Shown: positions 57,044 to 57,328 of the stretch, piece by piece | Numbering within the stretch: the first letter of the stretch is position 1 | Layout of the letters: each line of letters opens with the position of its first letter | Source: CAYPZL01 sp964415045 | GTDB taxonomy: Bacteria > Planctomycetota > Phycisphaerae > Sedimentisphaerales > Anaerobacaceae | Direction of reading: 5' to 3' | NCBI GenBank assembly: GCA_964415045.1 | Contig: CAYPZL010000009.1 | Location: 1 to 57,328, forward strand | Length of the DNA: 57,328 nt | Notes under the pieces: model-generated | Told to the model about the DNA's origin: nothing | Seen by the model: the letters and a program-made list of their open reading frames with translations, nothing else | Databases searched by the model: none | Made by a program: the position numbers and the translations under genes

Positions 57044-57178
57044 TCAACGGGCGCTCGACAGCCGCCGCAGGATTTCCGTCTTGGTTTCCCACCGATGCGT
57101 ATCGATTTCCCGGGGCCAGTAAAGATCCGGGCCCCACAGCTCCCGCCACCATTTTCGCAGTGTTCGCAGCGCCTTCAT
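57044..57178 (-). CDS. Small Trp/Arg-rich ORF, 44 residues
   Basis: I do not recognise this short protein. It reads MKALRTLRKWWRELWG then PDLYWPREIDTHRWETKTEILRRLSSAR, rich in tryptophan, arginine and acidic pairs, with no signal or membrane segment. AAGGAG lies six bases before the ATG at 57178, a clear ribosome site for such a short gene, and an in-frame ATG directly upstream (57181) exists. Position after the sigma factor and next to a palindrome offers no functional hint. Confidence is moderate because short ORFs are easily spurious. Confidence 0.5.
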   Translation of the reverse strand: MKALRTLRKWWRELWGPDLYWPREIDTHRWETKTEILRRLSSAR

Positions 57179-57260
57179 CATTTGCTCCTTTCCTTCTTCA
57201 GCCTTCAGCCTCCGGCTCGTCTGCCGGTTCCAAAGAACAAATGTCTTCACGAGAGCGCTC

Positions 57261-57321
57261 TCTATCCTCTAAAGGCCCAGCGCGGCCTCGCTGCGCTCGG
57301 CCGCAACCAAAGAGGGATAGA
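57261..57321. repeat. Nested palindrome near the window end
   Basis: TCTATCCTCT (57261-57270) pairs with AGAGGGATAGA (57311-57321) with one bulge, and inside it GCGGCC (57282-57287) pairs with GGCCGC (57299-57304). It looks like a dispersed hairpin repeat or transcript end between genes. The window stops 7 nt later, so its context is incomplete. Confidence 0.5.
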
Positions 57322-57328
57322 ATGTAGC

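Overview
The window reads as a chromosomal segment of a Planctomycetota bacterium, most likely class Phycisphaerae (Sedimentisphaerales-like). The grounds are high GC, a two-membrane envelope (KdsA for LPS Kdo, TolC, secreted Tat substrates), half-dockerin tails of the form D-N-x-D-x-x-V-D-L-x-D on secreted proteins, Tat-exported Gfo/Idh/MocA and aldo/keto reductases, formylglycine sulfatases, WPQWRGP beta-propellers, and many dispersed palindromic repeats between genes. This taxonomic call is inference from gene content. I found no rRNA, tRNA or CRISPR array.

Layout. 1-880: gene-free repeat-rich DNA with a palindromic repeat and an 8-bp minisatellite. 881-13738: nucleotide-sugar dehydrogenase (-), secreted LamG/dockerin protein (+), OCD-family enzyme and L-serine dehydratase (-), a sulfatase 3' remnant, a tetraheme-cytochrome/DUF1080 fusion (-), a Tat aldo/keto reductase (-), a small unknown protein (-) and a secreted DUF5060 glycoside hydrolase (-). 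14178-19810: a + strand sugar operon of three TIM-barrel isomerase/epimerase-like proteins, a Gfo/Idh/MocA dehydrogenase and a two-domain cupin, closed by a strong bidirectional terminator. 19889-26626: a sulfatase with HEAT repeats (-), a double zinc-ribbon protein (-), an intact IS630 element, a second sulfatase with an in-frame amber codon (+) and a GH130 phosphorylase (-).

26797-32420: a lamin-tail remnant, then VTC polyphosphate polymerase, DUF4956 membrane protein, HlyD adaptor and TolC-type outer-membrane lipoprotein, followed by a secreted lamin-tail/dockerin protein. This looks like a polymer synthesis plus tripartite envelope assembly without a dedicated ABC, RND or MFS pump, and it is my best candidate for an undescribed system. 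32813-40341: housekeeping genes (leuS, CYTH protein, lipid kinase, kdsA, radical SAM, small conserved protein, Xer recombinase). 40704-49061: PQQ-type beta-propeller, Tat Gfo/Idh/MocA protein, VIT-vWA protein (-), and an ABC transporter pair behind a structured leader. 49117-55164: RecQ (-), a receiver-only regulator (-), and an overlapping sensor kinase/NarL-type regulator pair (-). 55405-57328: a decayed GH29 fucosidase (-), an ECF sigma factor (+), a 44-residue ORF (-) and a terminal palindrome.

Together the genes fit a saprophyte that degrades sulfated and complex polysaccharides and regulates through ECF and two-component systems. Gene decay is frequent: two sulfatases, GH29 and a lamin-tail protein are broken, and one of the sulfatases also has an IS630 in its apparent promoter. 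A REP-like element family occurs three times with co-varying hairpin stems.
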